From Isoetes taiwanensis (Eukaryota > Streptophyta > Lycopodiopsida > Isoetales > Isoetaceae), in assembly GCA_021234155.1 (NCBI GenBank), contig JAJEKV010000041.1:1924447-1988446 (forward strand): DNA of 64,000 nucleotides. Reading direction: 5' to 3'. The first letter of the stretch is position 1. The number at the start of each line of letters is the position of its first letter. Positions 9,388 through 21,400 of the stretch are shown piece by piece. The position numbers and the translations under genes were made by a program. The notes beneath the pieces are model-generated. The model did not search any database. It saw only the letters and a list, made by a program, of their open reading frames with translations, and had not been told where the DNA came from.

Positions 9388-11851
9388 CCTTGGATTACGA
9401 CTGTGCAGAGACCTATGCCCAGATGCTTGAGCATGATCTGGAGGGACTATTGCAACTCCCCACACTTCAGCAGCAATCTGTCCAGATGACTCATCTGCTT
9501 CTGACAGCTGCTGAAAGATGCTTTGGGAGAGGCCACTCACGGAGGACCTCGGGTGCTACCACCTTTTCCCGCAATAGATGGTTCGATGATGAGTGTCGAG
9601 AGATCAAATGCGGACTCTGACAAGTCACTCGTCCCACCTCCCGCCCACAGGCCATCAGTCAATACCGCTCCTTCCTCAAGAACAAGAAAGCCAGATACCT
9701 CGCAGAGCACCAGCAACAGATGTTCGGTCTCCTGGATCGGCATCCCAGGACATTCTGGAGAAAGGTATTGAGTAAGGCTGTACATCCCACGTGGAACATC
9801 ATCTCAGAGCAATGGATATATTACTTGCAAGAGCTTTACGATCCGCTCGAGGGCCGGGCAACAATGCCTCCACAGATGGGCCTGGCTCTGGTCATCACAG
9901 AGGGGGATGTCATCATGGGCCTGCAACATCTAGCTAATGGAAAGGCATCATATCTAGATGGCATGCATGCAGAACTTCTGAAGTGGGCTGGGCCTCCAAT
10001 GGTGCCTGTCCTCACGGCACTATTCAATAAAGCATTGCAAGAAGGCTTCCCTCCCCAGTGGACCACTAATAGAGTTGTGCCCATATGCAAGGCAGGGGAC
10101 AACTATCGCACTATTATGGTCAGCACTCTCTTTGCAAAACTATTGGTTGGCATCCTTTAGCAGCGGCTGACGATATGGGCAGAAGAGGCAGATGTGCGGG
10201 CTCTGACACAGGCAGGCTTCCGGCCCAGGCATTCCACCATTGATCACATCTTCACTCTGCACACACTGATTGAGGATAGCCGAAATCGTCTGCAAAACCG
10301 TACTGTTGTTTCATGGATTTCGCAAAAGCTTTTGATACAGTGCCCGGGGACAAGTTATGGGACAGATTGCGGCAGCTGGGGAACCGTGTTGACTTGCAGA
10401 ACACAATATATAGGCTTTATGAGGCATGCTCAGGACGTATCACATCATCAGGATAGTCGGTAGTCAATAGTACTGGAGTACGCCAGGGCTGCCCCCTGTC
10501 CCCCACACTCTTTGGCCTATACGTTGATCAGTTGGAAGACTAGCTTTCTGAGCACGGAGGTGCGATCGCTCATCTCATGCATCACACAATCCGGCAACTC
10601 ATATATGCTGACGATGTCGACCTCTTGGCCTATATTCCAGAGGACATGTAACGTCACTTGGATGCTCTTGATACTTTTTGCCAATTCACTGGCATACGAG
10701 TTAACTTGGCCAAAACTAAGGTGTTGCTAGTTTCATCATCCTGTCAGCCAAGGCTTCCCTAATTCACTTACCAGGGACAAGATGTAGAGGTGGCTCCGAC
10801 CTACAAGTACTTGGGGATCGAGTTCTCTACTACCACCCATTGGAATGCTGCCATCAGGGAATGCAGAGCAATAGCCACAAGGCTGAGTTGTATGCCTGGG
10901 GCCATCAGTCATACCTGTTTAGGGCCTTGGTCGAGCCGGTTCTCCTGTACGGGGCAGAAGTGGGGTCCGGTGATATCCCTCACCACCTGAAATGATCTCG
11001 AGCAGGTGCAGAAAGCCTTCTTGGCACGAGCCCTTGGGGTAAAGTCCACAGTTCTATACCAGATCCTACTTCAGGAGACAGGTTTTCTACCCCTTCAACG
11101 GGTTGCATTGGAACGCCATATTATTTACTTCCAGAAGGTGGTCGCTATGGGTGCTACACGTTCGCCCAACCTTGCTTTGGCCGTAGCAATGGGTCCCCAA
11201 CGCCTCAAAGCCTGCTGGAAGGACAAGCAAGCTCAGTGGTTCTCACGTTGGGATATACAAGCAAACAGATGCGTACAGGTACAGACAAAGAAGGATCACA
11301 ATGCAGTAAAGCTGTACCTAGATGCTAGTTTCCTTCGCAACCTCTGGGATGCAGATGCGCTGACACACGTTAAGATGGCACACTATCAGCAGCAAATCAA
11401 TCCTAGGCTCACGAGAGGCCCACACCAGTACTTGTACACCCATTTGCCCATGAAGAAGCGCAGACTCATAGCTTCCATTCGCACGGGTGCACATCATCTC
11501 CACATTGGGATAGGGCGTTGGACTCGGGAAGCACGAGAGGATAGGCATTGTGAGTGTTGCCACCAGGGCGCCATTAAAGATAAATGTCATGCCCTCCAGA
11601 TCTGCCCAACCTTTGCCCATATCCGAGCGTGGTATGTTCGGTTAGTTGTTCTTGACCAGCCGCTGCATGAGTTATTGAATACGGTGTCCGTGGGCTTATT
11701 GGGGTCATACCTCCAGGATTATGGATACAAGGACTCAGTTGTATCCTCTGGGATAGTATTGAATTGTCCTATACAATTGTACAGTGTACTAGCGTACTTA
11801 TTACTGCTAAGGTTTTTCCCTCGAAAACCCTTTGCGGCGGGGGTTTCTTAA
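9388..11851 (+). pseudogene. LINE-a ORF2: linker, RT and C-terminal domain (frameshifted)
   Basis: 9390-9620 gives FSRNRWFDDECREIKC, the typical linker after the endonuclease. 9720-10160 gives HLANGKASYLDGMHAELLKW (the K-x-x-G-x-DG RT motif) and GFPPQWTTNRVVPICKAGDN. Further on, in other frames, are QAGFRPRHSTIDHIF (10206), DFAKAF with the first catalytic Asp (about 10318), GVRQGCPLSPTLFGLYVDQL (about 10476) and LIYADDVDLLAY with the Asp pair (about 10600). YKYLGIEFST marks the thumb (10802). The longest clean frame, 11006-11851 (281 codons), is the C-terminal domain and contains CECCHQGAIKDKCHALQIC, a possible zinc-binding cluster. Stops and shifts between about 10155 and 10990 make this copy defective. 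Confidence 0.82.
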
Positions 11852-11913
11852 TCCTGACAGTAATACGCTTGTTGCTCTCTTTTTGTTTGGGTCTCATAGG
11901 CCAATTAGTCTCC

Positions 11914-11949
11914 GTGGACGATAAAAAATCTATTCTATTCTATTCTATT
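11914..11949 (+). repeat. LINE-a 3' terminus with (TATTC)n tail
   Basis: The core GTGGACGATAAAAAATC is followed by four TATTC-type pentamers (11931-11949). The same core with a different simple repeat occurs at three other independent sites (see findings), so this is the 3' end of the LINE rather than a chance microsatellite. Confidence 0.7.
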
Positions 11950-13029
11950 GTTTCTTTTTTTGTTTACACACGTCATTCTTCATCTTATCATGATTGTTTT
12001 TATTAATGCTTCTTGTGTGTTATTGTTATAATTGCTTTCATATCTTTATTTCTATTCTATTCTCTTCTTGCCCCAAGGAGCAAGGAAAAATTTATTTAAC
12101 ACAAACCCTTACATTAAATCACACCTCTAATAATTGAAATTAAATCATCGTTTTGGTGATTTGTTTGTTCATGTGTACAACATCCTTTTCAAGCCTCGAA
12201 GGGTCTAACTCTTTTTCCTTTAATATATTTACAATAACAAACTATAATATGCAACTATGCTTTTCTTAAAATATTTATATATATAATGGGCTATGCATGG
12301 GTTAAAAAAAAAAAAATTGACCCCTTTGGGGCCTAAGGGTTGTTTTGTAGAAGATGCTCCATTGTAAGTAAAATGATGCAAAGAACTACTTAGTTAATGG
12401 ATCATGGAATATGAAACAACATTATTTTTTGTAGATAAGATAACGTAAAATAAAGATTTTATAAAAGAACATGGAATGCGATCATTCATACTATCTGTCA
12501 ATTATATTACGAAAAATAATGGATGTATAGAATCATATTAAGAATAATAATGAATGTATAGACTCATTGACATATGATCATGTGTTTGAAAAACGCCAAT
12601 ATTACAAAGCAAATCACACCACTAGTTGTGGCTTCTTATTCCCCTGTTAAATCACTAGAAACTCTTGAGACATTTGATATACAAAATAGTTGTGATGAAA
12701 TCACAAGGAAAGGAGACATCACTAAATTCAAAGAATGGGTGTTGCACCCACTATAATAGCGTGAAATAGTTATAGAGCTAACACAATAAGGATACAATTG
12801 ATGTTCATGAAAGAGCCGCGGAGACACATTTGTCCCATAACACCATAATAAAACAATGATATGACAACATTAGAACTCATGGAATTGAACCATGATTACA
12901 AACCATTGACCACATATCATTGCAAATTCAAGAGCCAGTAAATATGCCAAGAACCTCAAAATAAAGAGAAGTTGATTACCTTGAAGAAAAAGGAACATGA
13001 AAGATTGCACACGATTTTGCAAACAGTGA
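11950..13029. other. AT-rich intergenic sequence, no gene recognised
   Basis: About 1.1 kb of AT-rich DNA with short homopolymers and no frame above 65 codons that looks coding. Nothing here is part of the tandem duplication. Confidence 0.6.
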
Positions 13030-13072
13030 AAGGTAAGCCTCGCATATAAAAAGGACTATGCGGCCGCAAAAG

Positions 13073-13290
13073 AAAGTAAACATATGCCTTGCATGGTCTT
13101 AAGTAAAGAGGAGCTCAACATGCATGCATTGCATGTCTGTATATTATGCACGCACTGTGTGAAAAGACTTATTTGGCCGCAAGAAAAAAAAAAGGTAAGC
13201 ATGTGCCTTACAAGATGTTAGGTAAAAGAGGGGCTCAACATGCATGCACTGCATGGATGAATGGTATGCATGCACTGTGTGCATGCATTT
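13073..13290. repeat. Imperfect ATGCATGC-rich tandem repeat (copy A)
   Basis: Two units of roughly 90 bp, about 118 bp apart, share the order AAGTAA/GTAAGC...GCTCAACATGCATGC...GCACTGTGTG (13073-13161 and about 13191-13282). Both are preceded by GGCCGCAA plus an A-rich run. The block is dense in CATGCATG/ATGCATGC, a Z-DNA-prone alternation that also contains the RY core CATGCA. It sits at the left edge of the duplicated unit. Copy B has a shortened counterpart at about 36655-36870. Confidence 0.6.
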
Positions 13291-13534
13291 TATGTATGTA
13301 ATGCGCACGTGCATGCAAAACCATAGGGTGGAATACAAACTAACTAGAAATACAACACGCACTCTAAAAATACTATTGGAATACCCTCACATAAATACAA
13401 CAACATGATCAGATGCAAACCTTAGCAAAATGGTCGTATTACATCATTGAACATGACATCTCACATATCAAGAAATTGAATCATTGAATTAAACCCCCCC
13501 AGACCCCCCAATTGTTTATGTTGATATTGATGCA

Positions 13535-13945
13535 GGGCATTCAACAACTCTCAGTGTCCGAAGCCGCTGTGTGCCACATCTCAACGTCTAGAGGGGGCAG
13601 AAAACATCTTTAATAAGCTATGGGACAAAACTGTTGTGTCATGGAATACAATGATCTCAGCTTATGCCGAGTATGAGGACGACCTTAGGGCTGTAGAATG
13701 CATTGAGAATATGAGTATGAAGGACGAATGCCAAATGTTGTGTCCGAAATGCACTAGTTGCTGGCTAAACTCATTATAGTAAAGTACATTTGGCGGTTGA
13801 ATGCTTTCAAAGAATGCAATGTGAAGGCATAAAACCTTAATCTTGTGACGTGGTTTTAGCCAGCATGGTAATGGACTTCTTGCCCTATTGAAAAAATGAT
13901 ACAAGAAGGCTTACAACCAGATGCTTTTTATTCTCAAGTGTCTTA
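13535..13945 (+). pseudogene. PPR-protein gene remnant (copy A)
   Basis: One frame at about 13594-13677 reads GAENIFNKLWDKTVVSWNTM followed by ISAYAE, matching the A-x-x-x-F-x-x-M/L...VVSWN-x-MI-x-AYA pattern of PLS-class pentatricopeptide repeats. A second segment (about 13794-13847) reads AVECFQRMQCEGIKP and then hits a stop. A third (about 13885-13930) reads KMIQEGLQPDAFYSQV. These are three successive repeat pieces separated by stops and shifts, with no full repeat array and no start codon, so it is a decayed fragment. Intact PPR proteins bind organellar RNA. Confidence 0.65.
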
Positions 13946-14039
13946 AAAACCAAAATATGCTTATTTATGCCAAAATAGACAAATATCAAAATCCAGGGTA
14001 AAGAGATCCATCATGTCAATCTGATCTTCCTGGAAAACC

Positions 14040-14472
14040 TTAAGAATCAGCTGCTATATTTTAGTGGTGATGAGTACTACAGAATCAAGATGGATATAGA
14101 AAGGAAAGAACTAAAGATTGCTGCTGGTTGGAAATTAAAATCAGGTCACTGAGCTTAAAGAGGATGAGAGAGCTAACTCCAAATACTTCTTTGTCAAAGC
14201 TAAAGGCAAAGCCAAAAGAAATCAGAGTCATGAGATAGTAATAAATGGCTCTAAAATTAGTGATGAAAATGAGCTTAGAATTGCGCCCATTAACAATTTC
14301 AAAAATATAATGGATACCTATGCTGATGCAGATTTTATGTCCAATGATAATTTCAATAACCTTGACAGCTTGGTCACTCCCGAGCAAAATCAAGCTCTAA
14401 CTTCTCTTTTTTATTTTGGCTGATCTTTAGCAGGTAGTTACAAGAATGAAGAATGGGAAATCCCCAGGACTG
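14040..14472 (+). pseudogene. L1-like LINE-b ORF2, part before the LTR insertion (copy A)
   Basis: Plus-strand frames read LKEDERANSKYFFVKAKAKA (about 14155-14215), the linker motif (W-x-x-x-G-x-x-N-T-K-F/Y-F-H-type) that precedes RT in L1-like LINEs. They end with RMKNGKSPG, the start of the first RT motif, at 14445-14471. The reading then stops at the LTR that begins at 14473 and resumes at 20125 with LDGLPTEFFK. The insertion therefore cuts the RT domain within the K-S-P-G-x-DG motif. Confidence 0.75.
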
Positions 14473-14839
14473 TGTTACGAACATAGGTTAGGCCCTAAGT
14501 CATATGTTATATGCATATGTTGGTCCCTAGGTCATAGGACCATTAAACCTAAGGATTAGAAGGGACAAGTGGCATAAGGAGACTCCAAGAGTCCATATGC
14601 ATGCATGCAGACATGTGGCGGCATGCCACAAGACTAGGTACCCTATATAAGAGATCATGGATCTCAAGAAGAGGAGGCCATGAAGAATCGTTCTGGGAAC
14701 GATTAGAGAACTGCACGATGTTGCAGTATTGATCCAGGGGATCAACACAAGTTTGGTGTGGGGAGTCCAAGGGACTCGAGGAGTGGGGAATCCAGGGGGT
14801 TCATGGTAGCCAAACTTGGCCGTTCAATGGGTTGTAACA
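14473..14839 (+). repeat. 5' LTR of the LARD-like element (copy A)
   Basis: It begins TGTTACGAACATAGG and ends GGGTTGTAACA (termini TGTTAC/GTAACA). A TATA-type box (CCCTATATAAGAG at about 14641) lies in mid-LTR, 60 bp before the inverted pair GATTCTTCATGG/CCATGAAGAATC region, and is the likely promoter. Confidence 0.85.
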
Positions 14840-14840
14840 T

Positions 14841-14852
14841 TGGTATCAGAGC
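14841..14852 (+). other. Primer-binding site (initiator Met tRNA type)
   Basis: TGGTATCAGAGC starts one base after the LTR end and equals the complement of the 3' end of plant initiator methionine tRNA, the usual minus-strand primer. In copy B the same place reads TGGTAGCCGACT, which no longer matches. Confidence 0.8.
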
Positions 14853-17800
14853 CTAAGTTTGATTTCGGGTTCGAGGTGCAAGAACAGCTTAAGAGAGCGT
14901 AACTTGAGAGCAATTTGGAGCATCCACGGCGCAAACGTTTGGCCTTAGAATCGTTCTTCAGGCCCCGGGACCCGAGAAGCCAATATGAAATATTTTGTCG
15001 CGATCTACAGGCAAGCGGGGCTTGCTAAATCATGTTTGGGGCCTGGAAAACGGATTTTGCAAAACAGCTTTCGGTTTGAGTTGAAAAATTCTGGCGAAGG
15101 CGTTTGGGGCGAAATGCTTACCGCCAAATTTCGTGGTAATCCGAAAGTACCGAAGCAGCCCGGAGTGATCGATCTTGCTGGCACGGAATCACGACTTCGT
15201 GATTCCGAGATTTTCGGTCTGTGATTTTTTTGCTAAAGGGTAACCAGGACCCATTATCAGCCCATTAAAAAAAAATCAGGGATTTTGTTCCCCGTTATCA
15301 ACCATTAAAAATTAAAGGGAAGGTTTTAATGGGTTGTTACTTACCGTAGTTAATATTTACGATTTTAGCTAATGTTGGTACTAGTTGAACTAGTAATGAA
15401 CAAGGGCCAAGGGCACTTGTTGGTATTACCACCCATCGCATTCTTGCAAACCGGGTTTTCTTTGAAAGGAAAATAGGTTGTAACATTGGTATAGCACTCC
15501 AAGAGTGTTAGGTGGTTTCGATCATGAGGAGTCGGGGCTCGGTGAGTGGAACATAGACGAACCACATGGAGATGGGCCATACCCTGGAGCATGTGAATAT
15601 GCTTAATATAAGACCCCTAGAGCTTTGAGTTTTTAAAATTAGTTGATATCCAGAGGGTTCTTTTGAAGAGCGTCTTTACGTTCAAGGAACTAAGAGAAAT
15701 TATGTTTTAACAAAAAGCGTTATTGCCCTCCAAAGATCCCTTTCAATGAGTGCATCATAGGGTGTCATGATCTGGGATCATGCCCAGTTGACGCACACTA
15801 CTGGGTAGTGTGGCGTAAGAAGAAACTAGAAATGGAGAATGGAGTCCAATGTTCGAATGTTGTTGCCCGTGATAACCACTTGATCTGGGATCATTGGCTC
15901 GGTCTACTGGGTAGGGTGGTACGAGGTTGCATGTTCCTTTAACCAATCCTTGTAGGGAATTGGTGACGGATATATTACTATTGACTCAAGGGGTCACTAG
16001 TGCACGACCTACGGTTTGTGCTAGAAGTGCACAATATTTGGGAAATATTGTGGATACTAGTTCTTCATGAATGCTAGGACTTGGTTACTTGGAGGATTTG
16101 TGGTCCGTTAAGTGGACATCTTGGAAGCAGAGCTTTTATTAGAACACCGGAAGTCCTAACTAGTTCCTTGGAACATAGTAACACTTGGGAATAACAACAC
16201 TTGTGGTAAGTGTTGAGAATAAGGTCCTTGAATTCTAGGAAGGAATTTTGAAGGATTTAAAGGTTTTATGCCTTGTATGATATGCTTTCTTATAAGCACC
16301 AAGAAGGATCTTGGTTGCATAAAGGAAAGTGGCAATAAATTAACTTAGCTGGAAGTATTCCTTTGAAAAATTCCAAAGGAACATATACAATCTGCGATTG
16401 TTGGGTCAAGAAAATAACCTTCATAGATGAACATCTACACATGGAATCTATAGTTTAAAAGTACTATAGCTAGAGATGCTAGCTAACGCATCTAGAGAAT
16501 ACAAGTTGCAGTACTGATAAGGTTGAGAACTTATCAGGTAGAAACTATAAGATAGTATTTGCAAAGCAACTTGTTAGTCATTTTAAGGGGTTCTTCTGGG
16601 AAGAGCACTTAAAATAAATAAAGAAGCAAACGGATTCAACTAGGATCATATGGTTGCATGCAATAGATTATTGTAGCGTTTGTTAAACTGATTTCAGAGG
16701 GTGTCTTTGGAAAGATGCCAAGGATGAATCAAGCTACAATATGATTGATTGGACTGTCTAGTTCCATAAACTCTACCTATGCTCAAACTAAGATACTGAG
16801 ATTGGTTAGAAAATCTCAATATCTCTTGTTTGGAAACAAGAATGTTAGTAGAGTTATATTCCTACATCTATATGCAACTAGGAGTTGTGAATACATCTTA
16901 TTGCCCAGTATGTTCAAGCGGGGCTTGGGGTAAAACATATGGTCTAATATATAATTCGGGCTTGTATAGGTATTATGAGATGTATTTTATGCCTTATAGC
17001 CATAGATTGGCAAAGCAATGAATATGTGTTAGAACAAGTAGTCAAGGAAATTGACTTTATGGCACATAATTCAAACCAAATAATTGGATCCTATCTATGA
17101 ATTTCCCATTGATAAGAGTTATTCACTTTCAAAAAGAGGATCTGTAAAGAAGGGGCAAGTCAGATAAGAATAGTTTCACCCTTTAAGAGTGTCTTGAGGT
17201 TGAAAATTTTGCTGGCTTGGCTGCCAATGGTTGAAAGTGTATTCTGGGAAATCAAAGCCCCATAAGAATCTTGAATGAAGTTCAAGTATGAATTAGGGGT
17301 TAGTACAACGGGAAGCTTTTGACGAGGTCAAGAAGTCGTGGGTAATCGGTGGACCAATTAAAGTTGCAGTTGACTTAGGTAAGTCATGTGATGCAACCAT
17401 AAGGGCTATTGAGAAAAGTCGAGAATGACTTGGGTTAGCTCTAAGCCAAAGCATGAAAAGCAAAGCTAGGCACAACAAGAACCCCTAATGAGAGTTCTCG
17501 TATGGAAAACATGGTGGTATCATTTAGGAAGTGGTGGAAACCAAGGTCCATGTAATTCTATATGTTAGAGTTTGCAAGGCCAATTAGTCGTGTTAAACTG
17601 AGTTGCTTGATTTTTTTGCATGAACTCAGATAACATCAAACACATATGTGTATGAATAGATACTGATTGATGTATGGATGGAGCATAATGGTGCTTCACT
17701 TATGATGCAATGGTCCCTAGGAGATCGATGATGCCTATTGAAAAGATCATTTAGAGCTAAGTCTAGTGACTTATGTCAAGTGAGAGAGTAGTTCCGTGAT

Positions 17801-19492
17801 GAGGAATCTACTAGAATCATGATCTTTAAGAGTCAATATGGCATGAGCATCAAAGTACCCCACAAATTAAGCATGTAAGAGACCTAGAAGTGGTCTCTGC
17901 CAATGCGTTGGTTGGGCTTGCAAATCAATTTAGAATTGATGATGCATTACTTGGGGTGTTAAGCTATGGAAGCCAACAAAGTTAAGAAGTAAGGTAGTTA
18001 GACCCGTTGGCTCTATAGAAAGAGTGTGAGCATAGACTTAAAGGTCTTCTTGCTCAATCTTGCAAGGCAAGGTATTTGGGTTCTAGTGAGGCTTCACTAG
18101 GAACACCACCATACAGTAATTTAGGGAATAGTCAAAACTCTTATAAGCAAGGCTTAGAGAGTGGCCAAAACTCCTATTAGTATATCATCCAAGCTGAGTG
18201 ATAGATAAGTTCTATGTCAGGCTGTAAATTGGATGCATATGACTTTAAGAATTCACTTCCAAAAGCAAAGGATTGCTTGATTTTTTTGAAAGGGTGAGGA
18301 AAAGGATTTTCTAGCTTATTCTACCCTAAGGAAAAGGGGTCACAAACTGGAATGTGAATGTGGAACCCAAAATTGTTGAGGAAAGGGTTCGCCTAATAAA
18401 GATACGAAGGTTGTCAGACTTAGGAAGAATGTTTTCCTAGAGGAATGGCGTTATCTTTGGCAGGGCCGTGCATGCCATGGAGACCTAAAAGGGCGTAGTT
18501 CTGAACCATCACTACTTGTTATCAAAGTAGTATACATGAATATAAGGATTCTTGAGATGCTTGGCGGAAGAGAATCAACTATGGGAGTTGTGATAGAGAA
18601 TCCGATTAGCCATAATTGGTGTACTGGGTTTTATAGAGCAAGGTCTCTAGAAATGCAAGGATTAACCTGGGGTTAATGTTGCAAAAAATCTCTGATAAAT
18701 AATCAGAGTGTAAGTGGTACAATTATTAGAATCTTGTTTCTAATTAGATTTCTGGGGGAGTCTATGGTCATTACCACTGTATTGCTTATAAGAAGCAGGG
18801 TCTTTTGTAGCATAGTATTCTTAGATCTGGGATCAAGAATATTGAATTCACATAGATTAGTGAATTCACATGACTAGCATCGTGTACTTAGTTGTAACCG
18901 AGTGTCAACTAAGGGATAAAGTGGGCCTCTGTTCTAGTCCAAAAGTTGGTACATGCGCCATAAAGAACCCGGGGTTCTTGGCGTAAGAATAGACGAAGGT
19001 TCCAAATAGGTATTATAATACTAGTGGCAAGGTAAGAACCTTGAGACCATTAGTTATAGATGTCCCAATGTGTTGGACTCAGGAAGGGTCAATGAAGACA
19101 GCATATGAGTTGAGTTAGAACTTATGAATGGATTAGAAGTGTGCCCTATTCCGCATAAGTCAACTCAAGAAAGCAATATTGTCCAAAGATTGTGACAAGA
19201 CTCTAGCCCTTAGCTCTCGAGGTAACTCCCCGAGGCGATTCTAGACACTTTCGATTCTGAGGTCGCTAATAAGAGTATTGCGAGTACTAGATCTTGTGGC
19301 GCAGATCGGGCCACTTCCCAAGGCCACATGGGAAAGTGAAGTGTACATGCAGCCAAATCCTCATCTGACTCAAAATCCCTTGATAACACGGAAGGATTAG
19401 TGGAGTCAATATGAGGTCAGTTACCTAAAACTAAAGAATTAGAGACTTGCATCAAGGATGACAAGTAGGACGTCCGCTAAAGAATGAGCTTA

Positions 19493-19705
19493 TGAAACCA
19501 TGATCGCAGGGGTGATCCAGGAACGGGTTTTGGAAGGGACTAGAGGATGAAACCATGATCACTGTGGTGATCCGGTGGAACGGGTTTTCAAGGGACGAGA
19601 AGACAAAACCATGATCACGAGGTGATTTAGGGAAAGGGTTTCAAATGGACTAGATGGTGAAACCATGGTCACCGGGTGACCCAGGGAATGGGTTCCAAGA
19701 TACAC
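19493..19705 (+). repeat. Four-unit minisatellite of about 55-60 bp in the LARD-like element
   Basis: The unit pattern AAACCATGATCAC...GGTGATCC...GGGTTT...GGACTAGA recurs at about 19495, 19550, 19605 and 19660 with 15-25% variation. It lies just before the purine tract. The copy B version (about 42842-43040) keeps four units in altered form. Confidence 0.7.
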
Positions 19706-19737
19706 ATACTCCCATGATCCTTGGGGACCAAGGATTT

Positions 19738-19751
19738 GAAGGGGGGAGGTA
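19738..19751 (+). other. Polypurine tract of the LARD-like element
   Basis: GAAGGGGGGAGGTA directly precedes the 3' LTR start TGTTACGAAC. Confidence 0.75.
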
Positions 19752-20124
19752 TGTTACGAACATAGGTTAGGCCCTAAGTCATATGTTATATGCATATGTT
19801 GGTCCCTAGGTCGTAGGACCATTAAACCTAAGGATTAGAGGTTTAAGGGACAAGTGGCATAAGGAGACTCCAAGAGTCCATATGCATGCATGCAGACATG
19901 TGGCGGCATGCCACAAGAGTAGGTACCCTATATAAGAGATCATGGATCTCAAGAAGAGGAGGCCATGAAGAATCGTTCTGGGAACGATTAGAGAACTGCA
20001 CGATGTTGCAGTATTGATCCAGGGGATCAATACAAGTTTGGTGTGGGGAGTCCAAGGGACTCGAGGAGTGGGGAATCCAGGGGGTTCATGGTAGCCAAAC
20101 TTGGCCGTTCAATGGGTTGTAACA
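19752..20124 (+). repeat. 3' LTR of the LARD-like element (copy A)
   Basis: It differs from the 5' LTR by only a few changes (for example GTCGTAGGACC against GTCATAGGACC, and a 6-bp GAGGTT insertion), which implies a fairly recent insertion. The target duplication GACTG follows at 20125-20129. Confidence 0.85.
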
Positions 20125-21400
20125 GACTGGATGGTCTGCCTACAGAGTTTTTCAAAGCAAGTTTCGACATCATTGGAAGCTATATTCTAAATATTGCTAA
20201 TGCGTTTCTTCTCAGGAAACAGTTGGATATGAGGACTAACATTAGCTTAATCACCCTTATCCCAAGTTTCTCGAATCGTTCTCCTTTTCTTCTTTCAGAC
20301 CTATCTCTCTTATTAATGTTTCGTACATAATGATAGAGGCAATCACTCAAAGGTTGAAGGATATCCTCAACAATATCATCGGTCTTGGCAAATCAGCCTA
20401 CCTCAATGGGAGAAACATCTTAGACAATGTTGCCACCGCTCCTTTAGGCCTCAGTTGTGTGAAATACTCTAGCTAAGCACTTCTGAAGTTGGATATCACT
20501 AAAGTTTTTGATACATTGAATTGAAATTTTTTGGAACTTTGTTGCAAAAAAATGGGTTTCAATCTCAACTTCATCAGGCTCTTCTTGGTCATTCTTCATA
20601 AATATTGAATGCAGTCCATTCTTCGAAATCAAAAGGGTATCAAGCAAGGCTGCCCTCGAGTTCCTCTTCTCTTCATCATAATCATAGAAACTCTCCATGA
20701 CAGATTCCAAAGAGCTAAAGTGGCTGGCAGCATCACAAGTTTGCATCTTCCTCCCAATGTCATGACTGCCCATGGACATTTTGCAGATGATACTTTTCTT
20801 CTCCTCTCTATGGACCTTGAATCCATTAACCAAGCCAAAGCTATTCTCATTGGCCATTGCTCATGCTGTAAAATCAATCCTGCCCAATTTCAAGCTTACT
20901 GTTCATAATCAGGACCTTGGAACTCAATCTACCTCTCTTCTTGGTTGTAACTTCAATCCTCCCGATTCCTACTCCATAATGCTTGGCATCCTATTTGCCA
21001 TCCGAGTCAATGCAATTGAGCTCTAGACTGGAACTGTTGAGAAGTTTTATCACAAAGTCGGCTCTTTAAAATCCAACTATCTTTCCAAGGCTGGCAGAGT
21101 TGTACTTGCTAACTCAGTCATTGTCTCTACTCATGCAATCTTTCTTTGTCCTGGCTCTAAAAACAGTTTACAAGAAACTTCAAGGCTTCCTTGGCAGATT
21201 TATTGTCTGTGGAAATAACAAAAGGTGCTGAACCTCAATTTCAATGGAAGAATGTTGCAAACCAAAACATATGAAGGGCTTGGGAATCATTAACATCGAG
21301 AAGCATGCAACTACCCTAGCAGCTAAATACTTCTTCAGAGCGATCACTAGAGACATCAAACACCCGGTTGTTCTCTTCAATCACTATATCAAGAATTAAC
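20125..21400 (+). pseudogene. L1-like LINE-b ORF2, part after the LTR insertion (copy A)
   Basis: The reading resumes with LDGLPTEFFKASFDIIGSYI (20127). Then come NISLITLIPSF, ITQRLKDILNNIIG with GKSAYLNGRNILDN (about 20340-20430), KLDITKVFDTLN (palm, first catalytic Asp, about 20490), GIKQGCPRVPLLFIIIIETL (20638) and FADDTFLLL (about 20780), where the usual Tyr of the YADD box is Phe. KSNYLSKAGRVVLANSVIVS (about 21070) and KGLGIINIEKHATTLAAKYF (about 21270) are the post-RT segments. Stops and shifts at several points make it a pseudogene. The 3' end and poly(A) are not found. Confidence 0.8.

Larger units (their letters stand above)
9388..11949 (+). mobile_element. LINE-a, plus strand, 5' part displaced by element Y
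   Basis: The plus-strand sequence encodes, over several frames, the ORF2 linker, reverse transcriptase and C-terminal domain of a non-LTR retrotransposon, and ends in a pentamer tail. The endonuclease part is missing here and should lie beyond element Y, left of the window. A 3' fragment of the same family lies on the minus strand at about 31023-31770, and again in copy B. Confidence 0.8.
14473..20124 (+). mobile_element. Non-coding LTR element (LARD-like), 5652 bp, inserted in LINE-b (copy A)
   Basis: Near-identical direct LTRs (14473-14839 and 19752-20124) bound a 4.9-kb interior. The element has a 5-bp target duplication GACTG on both sides, a primer-binding site TGGTATCAGAGC right after the 5' LTR, and a purine tract AAGGGGGGAGGT before the 3' LTR. 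These are the hallmarks of a complete insertion. I see no gag, protease, RT or integrase motif on either strand of the interior; the longest frame there is under 80 codons. Large elements with no coding capacity are called LARDs and depend on an autonomous partner. The initiator-Met-tRNA primer site fits both Copia and Gypsy partners. Confidence 0.85.
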
